Source of the DNA: Hygrocybe punicea
Lineage: Eukaryota; Basidiomycota; Agaricomycetes; Agaricales; Hygrophoraceae
NCBI GenBank assembly: GCA_963556145.1
Contig: OY744461.1
Location: forward strand, 2,852,001-2,916,000
Direction: 5' to 3'
Length of the DNA: 64,000 nt
The notes beneath the pieces were generated by a model, which saw only the letters and a list, made by a program, of their open reading frames with translations, was not told the origin of the DNA and made no database searches. Both the position numbers and the translations under genes were made by a program. Numbering within the stretch: the stretch's first letter is position 1; every line of letters starts with the position of its first letter. Positions 23,354-34,780 of the stretch are shown here, in pieces.

Positions 23354-24590
23354 ATGATACAAAACGCATTGGCTCACCATAAGGCTCAGGAGGTGAATGA
23401 AGGTTCGTGATCATGTTCCTCACTGCGGTTGGGGGAAAGCTTACTCTCGAATTCAGGGAAAGCTGTCGGTTCTCACATCAAACTCACAGAATTGAAAGAT
23501 CTTGTGGCCGATGACCCGGACCTCCAACAAATGACCAAAGAACGTGAGGCGGACCTCATAGAGGCACTCATAGAGCATCGTGCTGTGAAGAAAGCTGGAG
23601 CACGCCCATCTAACCGTGGAGCGGCACGGGACTTCCGTGCTATTGCGACCAATGTCACCTGGGAGGTCAGCCTGTTCATTTCTGTTTTGGTGGGCTCACC
23701 TGACTGCTCTGTCAGCTCCAAGACCTCTCTGAGCGCACCGGCACTTATGCCATCGCATTTCTCACCTGTGGCCATGTTGATGATACCATAACACCGGAGT
23801 GGTTGGCAACAGGAGATTCCATGGATTTCCTCACAGAATCACTTGGTCTTGATCCCTGGGATGTGACGCAATTGTTTGAACAATGGGCTTGTTCACGGTC
23901 TAAATGTGAGTCTGATTCAATGTGTAGTCTTTCCCTTTGATGCTAATTTTTGTGAGTAGCGCGTCACGAACGTGACACCCTTGCTTCAATGCGTGCTGAG
24001 TGCACCAAGATAATATTCTCCGGCCTCCGTAAGTGCCACATCCTCCTCACCAAGTTTCTCCCTCACCTCTTGTAGAATTTGTGTTGAAGACGAAACAACT
24101 TGTCATGAACTATACCAACTACGAGACAGCCATTGTTGAGCGCTACCGGGTGAACTTGGTCGGGTGGACATTCCCCCGACTTGTTAGTCCCTCAGAGATA
24201 GGTACCATCGACGACATCCGAACCTTGCGTGATGCATTGAAGACTGGAGCATGCAAGTGGGTGCGCCTCAGCAAACGAGAGCTAGCTGCGCATTCAGAAG
24301 CTGTAGCTCAACGGCGCGAAGATGGTGAGGTCATTGGGAAGAAACGAAAGGAAAGGAGTGACAAAGGAGTGAAGAGGAAGCGCAAGGATAAAGGCAGGGA
24401 GGAGGAAGATGAAGAGAGTGCTGAGGATGTTGCGGGACCTTCAAAGAAGAAGAAAACGACACTCAGGCCCAAGCCTAAACCGAAGCCCAAGCCAATGAAC
24501 CACAAATCCCAGCTCCCCCCCACACATCGTGTGAAAAGCAAGGCTGTCATCTCTGATTCTGACAGTGAGGAGGGTAGTGGGGATACATAG
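23354..24590 (+). CDS. Five-exon gene of unknown function, at least 343 aa
   Basis: Exons 23354-23402, 23457-23665, 23716-23905, 23960-24028 and 24076-24590 sum to 1032 bases and close in frame on TAG. Introns are 47-54 bp; donors include GTTCGT, GTCAGC, GTGAGT and GTAAGT. The chosen ATG (MIQNALAHHKAQEVNEG) is the minimal start; the frame is open upstream and another 5' exon is possible. Middle residues include ELKDLVADDPDLQQMTKERE and RPSNRGAARDFRAIATNVTW. A later block reads MNYTNYETAIVERYRVNLVG, then WTFPRLVSPSEIGTIDDIRT. The C-terminal quarter is basic and acidic repeats (KRKRKDKG, then four KPKP units), likely disordered and nuclear. The NYETAIVE...LVGW block belongs, from memory, to an expanded agaricomycete family without known role. 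Confidence 0.75.
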
Positions 24591-24599
24591 TGGCCATCC

Positions 24600-25165
24600 T
24601 AGCCGTCTCCCTTCAGCTGAATTCCATCCCCATTGCCCCTACATTATCCTTCAAAATACCCCCCCTGTTCCCCCTTCTTCGAATACATCATCTTTACTAT
24701 AAGCAATCTATTGCAAACTGCTATAGTACATGAAAATAGTTAAAAAATGTTGAGCTTGACATTTGGGACAATGAGCGCGAAGGCGCGCTGTCTCATGCAG
24801 GCAGTTGCCTAATGCGGAAGCAGCGAGCGGCACCACAGCGAGTGCATAAGCCAACTGCTGCATCGGGACACACAAACAATGACCAAACATCCCAATGTAG
24901 CATCTGGCATTGAGCTATAGAAATACATGCCAAGTCCCCAAGCTATTGAAGGTTTATTGCAGGAGGCCCTAAATAATGAAAACTACTACTGCTAGTTAGC
25001 AGTGGAAGTCGGCCACATTACCACTGCTAATATGTGGGAACAGTTGGGATTCACAGGTGTGAGGTTAGGTTCAGGTTTAGCAGGTTCGAGTTCAGGTTCG
25101 CACCCAGGTGCACCTGGTTCAGGTTAACAAAATCATGGTTATCACTATTTAAAACAAATTCTGTA
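24600..25165. other. Intergenic with GGTTCAGG-rich stretch
   Basis: Bases 25065-25130 hold AGGTTCAGGTTTAGCAGG and CAGGTGCACCTGGTTCAGG, resembling words at 29040-29200 on the other side of the hAT gene. These may be subterminal repeats of that element; no exact terminal repeat or 8-bp duplication was found. Confidence 0.4.
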
Positions 25166-25173
25166 AAGTCCTA

Positions 25174-28100
25174 TTAAAAATCATCAAAATCCAGGTCGAT
25201 TTTGAACCAGGCCTCCTTGTATGCCTCCAAACGACCATCCCGATATGCTCCTTGCAGTCTCTGTATCACACCGAACCTGTCAGCATCCATTTGGCACCTG
25301 TGTGCCTCATCAGGGTGACCAGACAATGAAAAAGACCTTTCTGCAAGGCATGTAGACCCCAGAATAGCTAAATAATTGCATGCCATCTTCTGGAGGATTG
25401 AGTATTCTTGGCCATAACACTGAAAGGCAATCAATATTTGGCTGGAAACAGTAAGTGATCTACTTACCCCCCACCATGCAACAATATCTGGGCATGCTTG
25501 ACAAGAAATAGGTGGGGTGGAGAAATATTGATCGAACTCTTCAAATGGATCCCTAGCAATTACAGATCCGGTCCGTGAGGGTGCATTGTTCTTAGATTTG
25601 CGACTAATCAACCAGTCCATCCAATCATCAGCACTGCTCTTCACTGTAAAATTTGCTTAGTGTTAGTATTAGTAGACCGGGAGACAAATCATATGCTGAT
25701 CCTTGGGCTTGCTGCTGCTCAAAGCTGCTGCCCCACCACTCTCTGTAAAACCAATGATATACTTCATATGATAGTCCAAATACTAAAACCACATGAGTAA
25801 GCATTAGAGACTTGCATCGTAGAACTTACAATGTTTTGCATGTGATCCTTAGCAGCTGCAACCCAATCTTCATCCCATGCAGCATCTAAATATGTATACT
25901 TTCAAGTAGGATCTAGGACTAAACAGTTCTTGTAGTCCAGCCAGAACATTTAATGCAAACGGAAAAACCTACTGTGGCTGATGAAGTAGATCGATGTGTT
26001 GTCCGTTTCCCGATACCACTTCCCCATGATGTCAAGCCCAGCACGGATGGTGTCATGCACAGGAGCATACTTTGAGTTATCGTAGAGCTCCTCCCACTCG
26101 GTCTGGATTTTTTCAAGCAGCGGGTACACTCGATGACATGTCGGAGTCTTCTCGGCAGAGAGCTCACCATGAACAGAGGCAAGAATCTGTAAAATTCCAC
26201 AATCAATGTATCAATGTCAATATGTGAGGACATAGATTGCTACATGCATTCAGGCAGTTATATGCCAGCTGAATAATCTGCCATTCTCCCCCGCTCAGCT
26301 TGTAGTCACTCCATTTCTTGCCTTTAGTGAGTGGTGGTATCTTCTTGTTGTCGTCAGCGAGGATACAGAAGCAATCAATAGCCTTTGTAGATCAGTTAAG
26401 GATCATAAGTGAACAAAGGTAAGTACACGCACCAGTTGGATTCCCAGAACCGCACGAAAACAATCGCTAAGCAATCCCCAACGTGATCAGACCAAAAGCT
26501 TATTTCCCACATTGCGCAGCTATTTGAGACACAAAGGTCATGAAGATAATCCCGTGTACCCTCGCTGCATGATCGAATCTGGGCGATGAATGCCATGAGC
26601 TTGCCGATCACATCACCTGCATCAAAATCAGTAACAGATGCGGCCAGGATCACCGCTGACTCATCAGCTGTTGCCTCAATATCCATACACGTCTCCACAT
26701 CTAAATCGTTGTCATACTCATTGTCCATGTCTCCTGATCCATCGTTCTCACTATTCTCCTTGTCCTCAACCCGGTGGGTCCAGGATCTGCTGCTCAGCTT
26801 GTGTTGTGTGGCATGGACACCTCGAACATTCAGCTTATTGATAAAATGCGAAGCCATGATGTGGATTGTGTGTTCGATACACCTATGTGTATGTAAGATA
26901 CTGAGTAAGGATCACGATATCCCCTGCAAATAAAAATGTACTGGCCCCTCACTTCTTTAGCCTCAAGATGAAGGCCCGATGGATCTAGTGCATGGCAAAC
27001 AAAGCGAACCGCAACATCGTTAACATTGACATTATCACTTATCAACCACCCCAACTATATTTAAACATCGTCAGACTCAGATTAACCGATCATTTGCCAT
27101 GACATACTCTGTCCTCGAATTCAAATTTCTTGATGACATTGACAAGTTCTTGGCCAATAATGTTGCCATTGTGCCGCCCAACAGTCCAATCAAACACAAT
27201 GAGATGGCGATTGAGGGACCAGGAAGTGGGGTCGTGTGGTGGTGAACCAATGTATTGGATGCTGAACGACAAGAACGGCCACCAGCGTTTCATTGACCAG
27301 TCATCCCAAATGCCTGAGATATGAGATGAAATAGCCTAATTCACACAGATGAGACATCATCATAATAGAAATAATTATTAGATCGGACTTACCATAATCA
27401 GTTCCTTGTCGATGCCATCTAATTTTTCCACCTTTTCCATAACTGCATTAGACATAATGGACTTCTTGGGTATGTCTCCACTGTTGAGACTGGGATTAAG
27501 GTACAGAACCATGCATCGAAGTGATGTGCATTCGACAAACTGGAAGGGCTGTCATAAAAAAATCAGAGACTTTCAATATTTTATGATGAATACTGACCAG
27601 ATCTGCATCGACTATTATCTCCAATAGAAATTCCTTCAAACTGGCTTTCATTGCAGGAATTGGCTTATTCATTTTCACAGTGAATTTGTTGATCATAGTT
27701 TGTGTCCTAAGGTAAGCTCGAAGGTCAGTACTGAACGACACATTGTGTTGGCACGTACTGATCACTGTTCTTTGGTTTCCAACCCTTTGGAGGGCATGCC
27801 ATAGCTTGCACGCCTTTTGACTCACAGAGTTGGAGATATTGTTTGTAATGAGACCTGGAAATTGGTGGTACGTCAGTACAATAGCTTTCATTCATTGCTC
27901 AGAAGAGTCTTACTTACCTTGTGAGATGAGTGCAACGAGCCAAAACGTTGCCTGTGAAGAAGGCTTGGGCCTTTGGCACCTTGTCGTCACTAAGAAAGCA
28001 GTCAGGCGACTTTGGAGGTGAAATGATGGACAACCGGCCGAACTCACAGGCAGAAGACACAGTACTCCCCAGCCTGGTTCTCACCATTGATGATATGGGT

Positions 28101-28660
28101 GTCCTTATCGAAGCATAGCCATAAGCCACATGTTTGATGAGTTTTATGTTTTCGCTGACCAACAAGGTTCAGCACTGTATGTAACATCACACGTTGTCAA
28201 CATCTGACCTTGATGACCTTGCCATCCTTCGCATTGTTCACCACTTCCCAGTACTTTGAGTTCCCTCATCCTCGCTGCTACTCTCACTATCTTCATTTTC
28301 TTTCTCACTGTGGCTATCTCCTTCATCATCCGAAGTTCACACTTCCGGTTCCAAACAACTGGGGATCCTTCAATGTCAGACAATGGTACTCTCGTCGTTG
28401 CAGCAAACTGTGGTAGCTTTGGTGAGTAGCTACTCATTTGTGAGATATTCAAACTTACCCATGAAGATTTATTGTTAGTAATAACGACGTCGGAATCACT
28501 ACCATCAACCTCATCTAGGTGCCGTTTCTGAGTCATCCTTGTCCCAGCAGCTCTGGCAGCTGTTGGTGAATGCAGCCACTCCATGTTGTCCACATTTTTC
28601 AATGTTCCATCAGGATTGCACGCGTCGCCATCGGGCATCGAGAAATCTTTCAATGCTGGG
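25174..28660 (-). pseudogene. hAT-family transposase, degenerate multi-exon
   Basis: Minus-strand fragments appear in hAT order. From the N-terminal side these are NKPIPAMKASLKEFLLEIIV (about 27650), then SLNRHLIVFDWTVGRHNGNI (27200), WLISDNVNVNDVAVRFVCHA (27050) and IMASHFINKLNVRG (26860), the usual RNase H-like core. Further on are FCILADDNKKIPPLTKGKKW (26345-26280) and EKIQTEWEELYDNSKYAPVH (26115-26045). The C-terminal dimerisation domain (CPDIVAWWG, MACNYLAILGSTCLAERSFS) ends at 25174. A TGA and a frame change just before SRWGLLSDCFRAVLGIQL (26490-26440) break it. The stretch 28144-28653 is basic and may be the N-terminus or a neighbour. The family acts by cut-and-paste with 8-bp duplications. 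Confidence 0.75.
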
Positions 28661-28989
28661 GCTGAATCTGCATGGTAAGTAATGATATATTGTACTGTGA
28701 GGACATGAGATACTGACTATTCACCATTTCAGATCCATCTCACACTGAGTTATCATCCCTGAACTTTTCTTATTGTTTATCGAAACTTGGATCGGATAAT
28801 CCAGGCCTTGAAGCCGTCTCGAAGGCTGGGCCTTGCGGGCTGTGTTGCTGGGAAGAATTAGCAATGTATCTACCTCCTTGCATGCTGGCATGGCTTAGAC
28901 AGAGTTTTTTTTGACCATTTGGACAGATTTTGCAAGTTGTTGAGCCAAATAGAGGTGGATGCCACTAAGCCACACTTCTGAGCAAGCAT

Positions 28990-29450
28990 CGAGTTATGTA
29001 TGAAGTAATGTATTATATATCAATGTTAAATACTGGGTGCACCAGGTGCACTGTGGTGTGAACCCAAGGTTCGGTGCACTGGGAAAGTGAACCTGCACCC
29101 CACAAAAGGTGCAGGTTCTTGTGCAACCCTGGACCTGAACCTGAACCTGAGGGTTTGGTGCAGGTTCGAACCTGGTTGAAAGGGTTCTGAACCGGACCCT
29201 GGACAGTCTATCCTCAGCCAACCTGACAGAGCTCTTTACCCTTTACCACATATTCCCAGTGGGACAGTGTGGAGTCCAGGTGGATTCCACATGAATTCCA
29301 TCACAGCCAAATTGACATTTTGCCACCCAAAAATTCACTCCCACTCCAGGTTAATTCCGTGTGGATTCCACGTGGACATGTGGAGTCCATGTGGATTCCA
29401 CATGGATTTTGTCCACATATACTCCATGTGGAATCTACTCCAAAATCATT
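28990..29450. repeat. GAACCTG-rich stretch and palindromic ATGTGGATTCCACAT repeats
   Basis: Bases 29035-29205 are crowded with GAACCTGAACCTGAACC-type words, as seen near ends of several elements here. Bases 29265-29440 repeat GTGGAGTCCAGGTGGATTCC and ATGTGGATTCCACATGG, each partly self-complementary. No coding signal. Confidence 0.6.
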
Positions 29451-29699
29451 ATTAATTACTGTAAACCATCTATTTTTATAATTTATTTATCCTATTACTA
29501 TTGTAATAACTTATCATTATTAATTACTAAAGGGGGAATGCCCCGAAGTAAATATGTGAGGTTTCGGAGGCTTATATACCTCTGTTTGGTGCACGGACCA
29601 ATGTGGGAACACATGAACATCACATGAGAGTCAATAAGACGCATCAACCAAACCAGCAACACCAAACACCCAATGTCCAACGCCCAATGTCCAATGCTC

Positions 29700-30560
29700 G
29701 GATCGATGCCAGATGAGCTCAGCAATGATGGGAGATACGGGGGCTAGTACGTGCCCTGCTTCATTATATTCTTTTCTGTTTTTTTTTTATGTGCGACTGA
29801 CTACTCTGATACAGGCCAACCCCAACATCACCACGCCCACAACGAACAAGGGCCAAAGCCGCCACAGTGATGTGGGATGCCAACGGCAAAGGAGGGGACC
29901 AGTCCAGCGACAACGGAAGCAGCGGAGGTGGGGCCCCGCTGCGTCGGTACATTTCTTTACGTTTTTTCACATTTTTTTTGTTTACTGACTACGGCAGTAC
30001 CCAGCTCACGCCCACGCTCATGCCCAGGTCCACATCCATGCCAGTGCCCATGCCCACACCCGTGCCCATGCCCACCTCAACGTCCACAACACAACCACCA
30101 AAACGAAAAAGATCCGTGGCCTCAGATGGTGGCCGACGCAGACGACGGCGATGCGAGGGAAGACGGAGCAGATGGGAGATGCACTGGGCATGGGTGGTTC
30201 ACTCACGCCCTACAGTGAGTTTGCTTTTCACTCATAATATTATCTACTGACTACTGTGCTGCCCTCGCCCTCTAGGTGCAAGAACGGAAATAGGGACGAG
30301 GGAGACGGGGACCACGAAGACGACGGAGAACTACAAAGACAGCAAATGTGAGGGGACAGGAATGGCACGGGACGATGGCAGCGAGGACCACACAGATGGA
30401 GATGACAGAGAACGGGTGGTGCACCGGGCATGGGTGGTTCACCCACGCCCTTCTGTGAGTTTTGTTGATATACTGACTATCCCATTGCTGTTGCCCCCAC
30501 CCCCACATAGGTGAGCCGAGGAGAGAGACAACAGGATGGCAACGACAATGACGGGAACAG
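29700..30560 (+). other. Low-complexity unit with four intron-like modules
   Basis: Four stretches look like introns: each has a pyrimidine-rich tract, CTGACTA as a possible branch point, and an AG end (near 29821, 29995, 30275 and 30510). The sequences between encode Asp/Gly/His/Arg-rich frames and repeat GGGCATGGGTGGTTCAC at 30187-30203 and 30427-30443. The GGTGGTGCACC word at 30416 recurs in the elements at 49.9 and 62.0 kb. Transcription is unknown; it may be a relative of the low-complexity hAT-type elements rather than a gene. Confidence 0.4.
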
Positions 30561-30719
30561 GTCCGACCACAAAACAAGAGGGTTCACTTTGAAAGGAGGT
30601 ATGACAATGGGCAATGGGCCATGGCAGGGATGGACTTTCCATGCCCCTGCTGATAGTAGTCTCCTAGGAAAGAAGAAGGACTGGGTACAAGAGTTACTAC
30701 TACTGTGATTCTTGGAATG

Positions 30720-31999
30720 AGATGGTGCCCATCCCTGCTGAATTTATTGTTTGCAAGCTTGCCTGAAGAGGGTGACCATTGATGATGGTATGTAATTTCT
30801 TGGACTTTTGTACATTCATGTATCTACTGTAGTATCTGCCCATGTAACTGCCCACTTTGGGTGGGTCTTGGGGTCCTGGTAGGCTGAGGACAAAATAAAG
30901 ACTTTATTGGAAGTTGAGATTCCACATCATATCTAAATCAGCTGTAATATAGATTGGGGCACAGATGATAATCATGGGGAGTGGTTGAATAGTAAGGATA
31001 TAAGGATGGGTGCAAATACTGGTAACTATATATAACCCATACCGGTCATATCATAGAATGCGAGCCAGGCCCCAGAATTGTACAGTCAAGGGTTTCTGCC
31101 ACAACAACTTGGTCTCTGTCATCAAGGAGAAAGCATTGAGGCTGGGGGAATGCCATCAGTTTCACTTTGAACTGTATGAGTTGCACTTGCAACACAATAA
31201 CAATGTTGAGTGCAAGGCAAACTATACACTTTATCTGCCTTGATTGACATCCTCTGAGGTTGCAAGACTCACCTGGGTGTTCCTGGATGCAATCTCTCTG
31301 AGTGGTTGCTGCTCTAATGTTCTGGTCCAATGCCACCCAGCTCACTACTTTTGGCAATGCCAAGCTTTTCCCACTTTACATATTGTTTTCTTTGAGAATG
31401 ATTCAATTAGTGCTCTCAAAATTCAGTTCAGACCTGATCTGAACTTGGTTCAAACTCAGACCCTAGGCAGACCAGAACTGAACTGAATTTTGTCGTTCAA
31501 TTCCAAAATTTAGCTGGACTGAACTCCAAGTTCAGTTCAGAGTTCACAGAAGAAGGGTCTGAACTGGACTGAACTGAACTTTGGATGCACTAGATTCAAT
31601 GTATTTCTGGTGTGTGTAAGCTGACATGAATGAGGCATGGAGGCTTTAGGCATGGTCAAAAACTGAAGTGGAGACCAAATCTTGGATGTTGAAAAACTGA
31701 GGGGGGGATGGATTGGGAGCCCTGTTGTCTTGTTTTCAATGTGAACAAGGCGCATGGGGTGTACTTGAGCCAGGGGTTGTTAAGATCTATCCGGGAGAGT
31801 GGCTTGGATGTTGAAAACCAAGAAAAATGAAGAAAAACAAAACATAAAAATAAAACAAGATGAAAAATGAAGTATGTACAGTGTCATGCTCACAAGCAGG
31901 CCCTTCCTGTTGCTAGTGTCTTCTCATAGTCACTGGGCAGAGGATTTACTGATTAAAATGTCAACATTTGTAATGTGGGGTAGGGTGTAATAATCTTAG
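30720..31999. other. Intergenic with a GAACTGAAC-rich stretch
   Basis: Bases 31420-31590 are dense in TTCAGTTCAG and GAACTGAACT, like the stretches at 45545-45715 and 55698-55815. Such stretches could be subterminal repeats of hAT-type elements. No gene is recognised; open frames around 31046-31363 lack support. Confidence 0.45.
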
Positions 32000-32510
32000 C
32001 CATCTTTTCCCTTGCCAGTCACACTATGCCATGACTTATCCAAAGTGTGACCAGGCAACTGAGGTTGATAATGTTGGGTGTAAGACAGGCCAGCCAACAT
32101 GGGCTGAGAAATTGGTATTGTTAGGTACTTGACAAGGCAACCAAGGAGTGTAATATATGTGTTGTGTCAGATGAGTGGGCTGAGATTGGCTGGGTTCATT
32201 GTCACTTAGCAAACTGGGTGTCTTGGAAACTTCTTCTATTGTTGTTATTGGTGGAATTTCCATGACTGATCCACCATCTGATGGTACCACTGTACAACAG
32301 AATAAAGTTGGAAGCTTTACTTCACAAAAGACAGTGTATGGAGAAATGACTTGATTTCTGAAAGCAATACAATCAAAGAGTTTTGAATAGAGTATGAGTT
32401 TACAGTATGAGTTTATACAAAATTTCTACAGTATATGTGGAACGTAAACTACTTATATATGAAAAGAAAGAAAACTATGCTCTTTTATTGTCGTTATTGG
32501 TGGAATTACA
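32000..32510. repeat. Dispersed repeat, copy 2 (inverted relative of 22.3-22.6 kb)
   Basis: GTGTGACCAGGCAACTGAGG, TTGATAATGTTGGGTGTAAG and CAACATGGGCTGAGA are reverse-complement matches to words at 22300-22600. The tandem array that follows corresponds to the degenerate GGGATCC words next to copy 1. Confidence 0.6.
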
Positions 32511-32514
32511 TGTT

Positions 32515-32775
32515 TCCTAGGAAAAGCAGAGGATCCCTAGGGAAGGCCAAGGATCCCTAGGGAAGGCCAAGGATCCCTAGGGAAAGCTGAGGATACCTAG
32601 GGAAGGCCAAGGATCCCTAGGGAGGGCCAAGGATCCCTAGGGAGGGCCAAGGATCCCTAGGGAGGGCCAAGGATCCCTAGGGAAGGCCAAGGATCCCTAA
32701 GGAAAGCCGAGGATCCCTAGGGAAAGCCGAGGATCCCTAGGGAAGGTCAAGGATCCCTAGGGAAAGCTCAGGGGT
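32515..32775. repeat. Tandem array, about twelve 20-bp units
   Basis: The unit GGATCCCTAGGGAAGGCCAA repeats about every 20 bp with few substitutions (AAGGCC, GAGGGCC, AAAGCCG). There are no spacers, so it is a minisatellite and not a CRISPR array. Confidence 0.9.
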
Positions 32776-32895
32776 TCTCAGTTAAATTTGACCAGCATGA
32801 CCTCTCATAGAGTACCGCCACTTGGTCATCTTCTCGCGGATCAAGGTGCACTCCACTACGTCGAAGATGGCCCTGCAAGAACATGGAAGTTTTGT

Positions 32896-33745
32896 AGGAC
32901 CCCCGACAATCCCACTAAATGTTAGATTTTTATCCGGACAGGAAAAGGGGCAAAACGGCCGGAAGGCCACCGGTGGATCCGGACATGAAGTGCCAGAAAG
33001 GGCATTTAGGCCTGCGTATTATCCGGACATGAATGGGCATGATGTTGGGAGGCTAACGCCTCATCCGGACATGATCCAGGCAGCTGCAGAGGCTACATAG
33101 CTACACTAAAATTTCGAAGTAGAATGCTTGTCTAAGTCTTGCAAAATTTACAAAATATCCCACCTACACCATGGCTCCTAACTCCACTGTGCTAGACCTT
33201 GACAGTGGCGATGCTCCCCAATTCAACTGTCAACAGTGGACTCTCCAACATTGGGCTGCAACAGTTCGAATATCTCGTCAACAACTACTTTCAACCTATA
33301 CCAGAGCTGACAGCCCCCTTTCAAACACGGCAATATGGTTTATTAGCCCCAAACTCCATTCTATGTACTCTCGCTCACATGCCGACTATCTCAAACAATC
33401 ATCTTGAGGTGTCAGTTGATGACAGTCAGCTGTTCCAAGGTCTTCGTGCAGGCAAAGTTCATATATTCAAGGCCATCAAGCAGCTTCGAAAACGCAGGAA
33501 AAAGGCATCAGAGGAGGGCGAACAAGATGAAGAATGATGTATTGGTAGGGCTAAGTTATAATTAATATATAATTACTTACATATGGACTGAAAATTGAGG
33601 CCACTGTGACCATCCCGACATGAAATGGCCTCAGTGGCAGGCTAGCGTGCCATCCAGACATGAAAATCTGAAAAGTTGTCCAGACATCAAACCTCAAAAA
33701 CGGTCAAAAAAAAATCTAACATTTAGTGGGATTGTCGGGGGTCCT
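32896..33745. mobile_element. Non-autonomous DNA transposon, 850 bp, with perfect 8-bp TSD
   Basis: The left end AGGACCCCCGACAATCCCAC continues TAAATGTTAGATTTTT; the right end is its exact reverse complement. Flanks AGTTTTGT at 32888-32895 and 33746-33753 are a perfect 8-bp target duplication. Subterminal TCCGGACATGAA-like words recur at about 32933, 32977, 33020 and 33063, with weaker relatives at 33613, 33652 and 33678. The 8-bp duplication fits hAT or KDZ superfamilies; the ends alone do not decide. It holds a 109-codon frame but no transposase. Confidence 0.9.
33211..33537 (+). CDS. Short protein inside the 850-bp element, unknown, probably a captured C-terminal fragment
   Basis: ATG at 33211 opens 108 codons: MLPNSTVNSGLSNIGLQQFE, then LAPNSILCTLAHMPTISNNH, then DDSQLFQGLRAGKVHIFKAI. 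The end is basic then acidic (KQLRKRRKKASEEGEQDEE). Composition and the charged tail look like the C-terminal end of a longer protein, possibly the parent transposon's own or a host gene. The overlapping frame from 33171 reads less like protein. No splice site is needed. Confidence 0.4.
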   Translation: MLPNSTVNSGLSNIGLQQFEYLVNNYFQPIPELTAPFQTRQYGLLAPNSILCTLAHMPTISNNHLEVSVDDSQLFQGLRAGKVHIFKAIKQLRKRRKKASEEGEQDEE

Positions 33746-33759
33746 AGTTTTGTGCGTCC

Positions 33760-34250
33760 ATGGTCAGTTTTCCATCTCACATGAGAGGAGATAAGATTAC
33801 AGATAGAAAACGGACGTCCAACCAACTGTGAGAGGCACGACGACAACGATGACCTTGGCCACGACCACGATGGCCACCACGACGGTGAACACGCCAATGA
33901 AGACGACGGGGAGAACGGCAAGCAGGTTGGAGGTGTGGTGCGCCAACACACCGCCCCAGGTATGTTTTTTTTTCATCAACGTTTGCCATTTGCTCACTCC
34001 CCGACTCGCGAGAGTCAGGCCCACGTCGATTGACGTGGCCGGCCACCTTCACGAAGCAAGGGAACGCGTAATCGGTGGAAAAACCGTGGATGTACCCCAC
34101 CCGCGGTTTGGGCATGAAACCGTGCCCGAAATGGGTCGGGTTACCCAAGACCCGTTCCGGGTACGGTTTCTGAGGGTGCGGGTAAGGTGTCGGCACTCCG
34201 ACCCTTACCCGACCTGTGGCGCACTCTAAATGAGTCGCACCCTCCCAGGG
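33760..34250. mobile_element. Probable member of the low-complexity hAT-type family, ends not fixed
   Basis: Bases 33810-33955 carry a GACGAC/CACGAC-rich frame on the plus strand (DHDGHHDGEHANEDDGENGK), then an intron-like donor GGTATGTTTT. Bases 34005-34045 have TCGCGAGAG and a GTCGATTGACGTGG palindrome, and 34075-34230 have GGGTTACCCAAGACCC and CCGGGTACGG. These match the order of features in the elements at 49.6, 53.8 and 61.5 kb. Terminal repeats and target duplication were not resolved. Confidence 0.5.
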
Positions 34251-34780
34251 AGATGCAACGGGGAGCAGGAAGGCCATGTCCGGAGTAACTGAGTCACCCC
34301 TGCAACATTGCGAACATACGCCGACTTGTCAAGTGACGGTCGGTGATGTTGCAATGTTCATTGGGGAACTCATTGCTATGGGTAACTCGCAGGGTGTGAT
34401 GTACCCCTCGGCTCACCTGCAAAATTTTCGTACCGTATTGAATTCCTACATAATAGCATTCTCCTTGCATTATTTTGTTATTTGTTTGTTGGCCAGTTAC
34501 ATGCACTAGTAGTCTCGAACCCAGACGTTCATTCCACAGGGGACGGATGAGGATTTTTTGCGATCAAATAATTACCTTGCTTGCAAGGTTGTTTGCTGTG
34601 GAAAAAGATGGGGATCAGGGTTGGATATCGTAAATCGACGTAAACATCGTTGTTAGCATGTTTAAGTCCATTTTCCGCCTCCTAAAAATAAGCCCATGTC
34701 TTGGATCTCACACGAAATAATCAATGTCTTTAAGGTGCGGACACTACTTCCAAATGAGAAAAACCCATAATAAGCTGCCA
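34251..34780. other. Intergenic, 3' flank of Helitron 2
   Basis: A perfect hairpin CCTTGCAAGCAAGG lies at 34574-34587, beside CACAGGGGACGGATGAGGAT (34536), which resembles the ends of the 20.4-kb element. A Helitron 3' end normally has a hairpin shortly before CTRR; no CTRR follows at the right distance on the minus strand, so the terminus is not called. Confidence 0.4.

Noticed and set aside
24308..24550. Leu/Phe/Ser-rich minus-strand frame
   Set aside because: Antisense of the Lys/Glu/Pro-rich tail of the 23354-24590 gene.
32515..32775. Regular 20-bp repeats as a CRISPR array
   Set aside because: Units are directly adjacent without spacers and the organism is a eukaryote; it is a minisatellite.
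34574..34587. CCTTGCAAGCAAGG hairpin as the Helitron 3' end
   Set aside because: No CTRR tetranucleotide follows at the expected 5-15 bp on the minus strand, so the terminus cannot be assigned.
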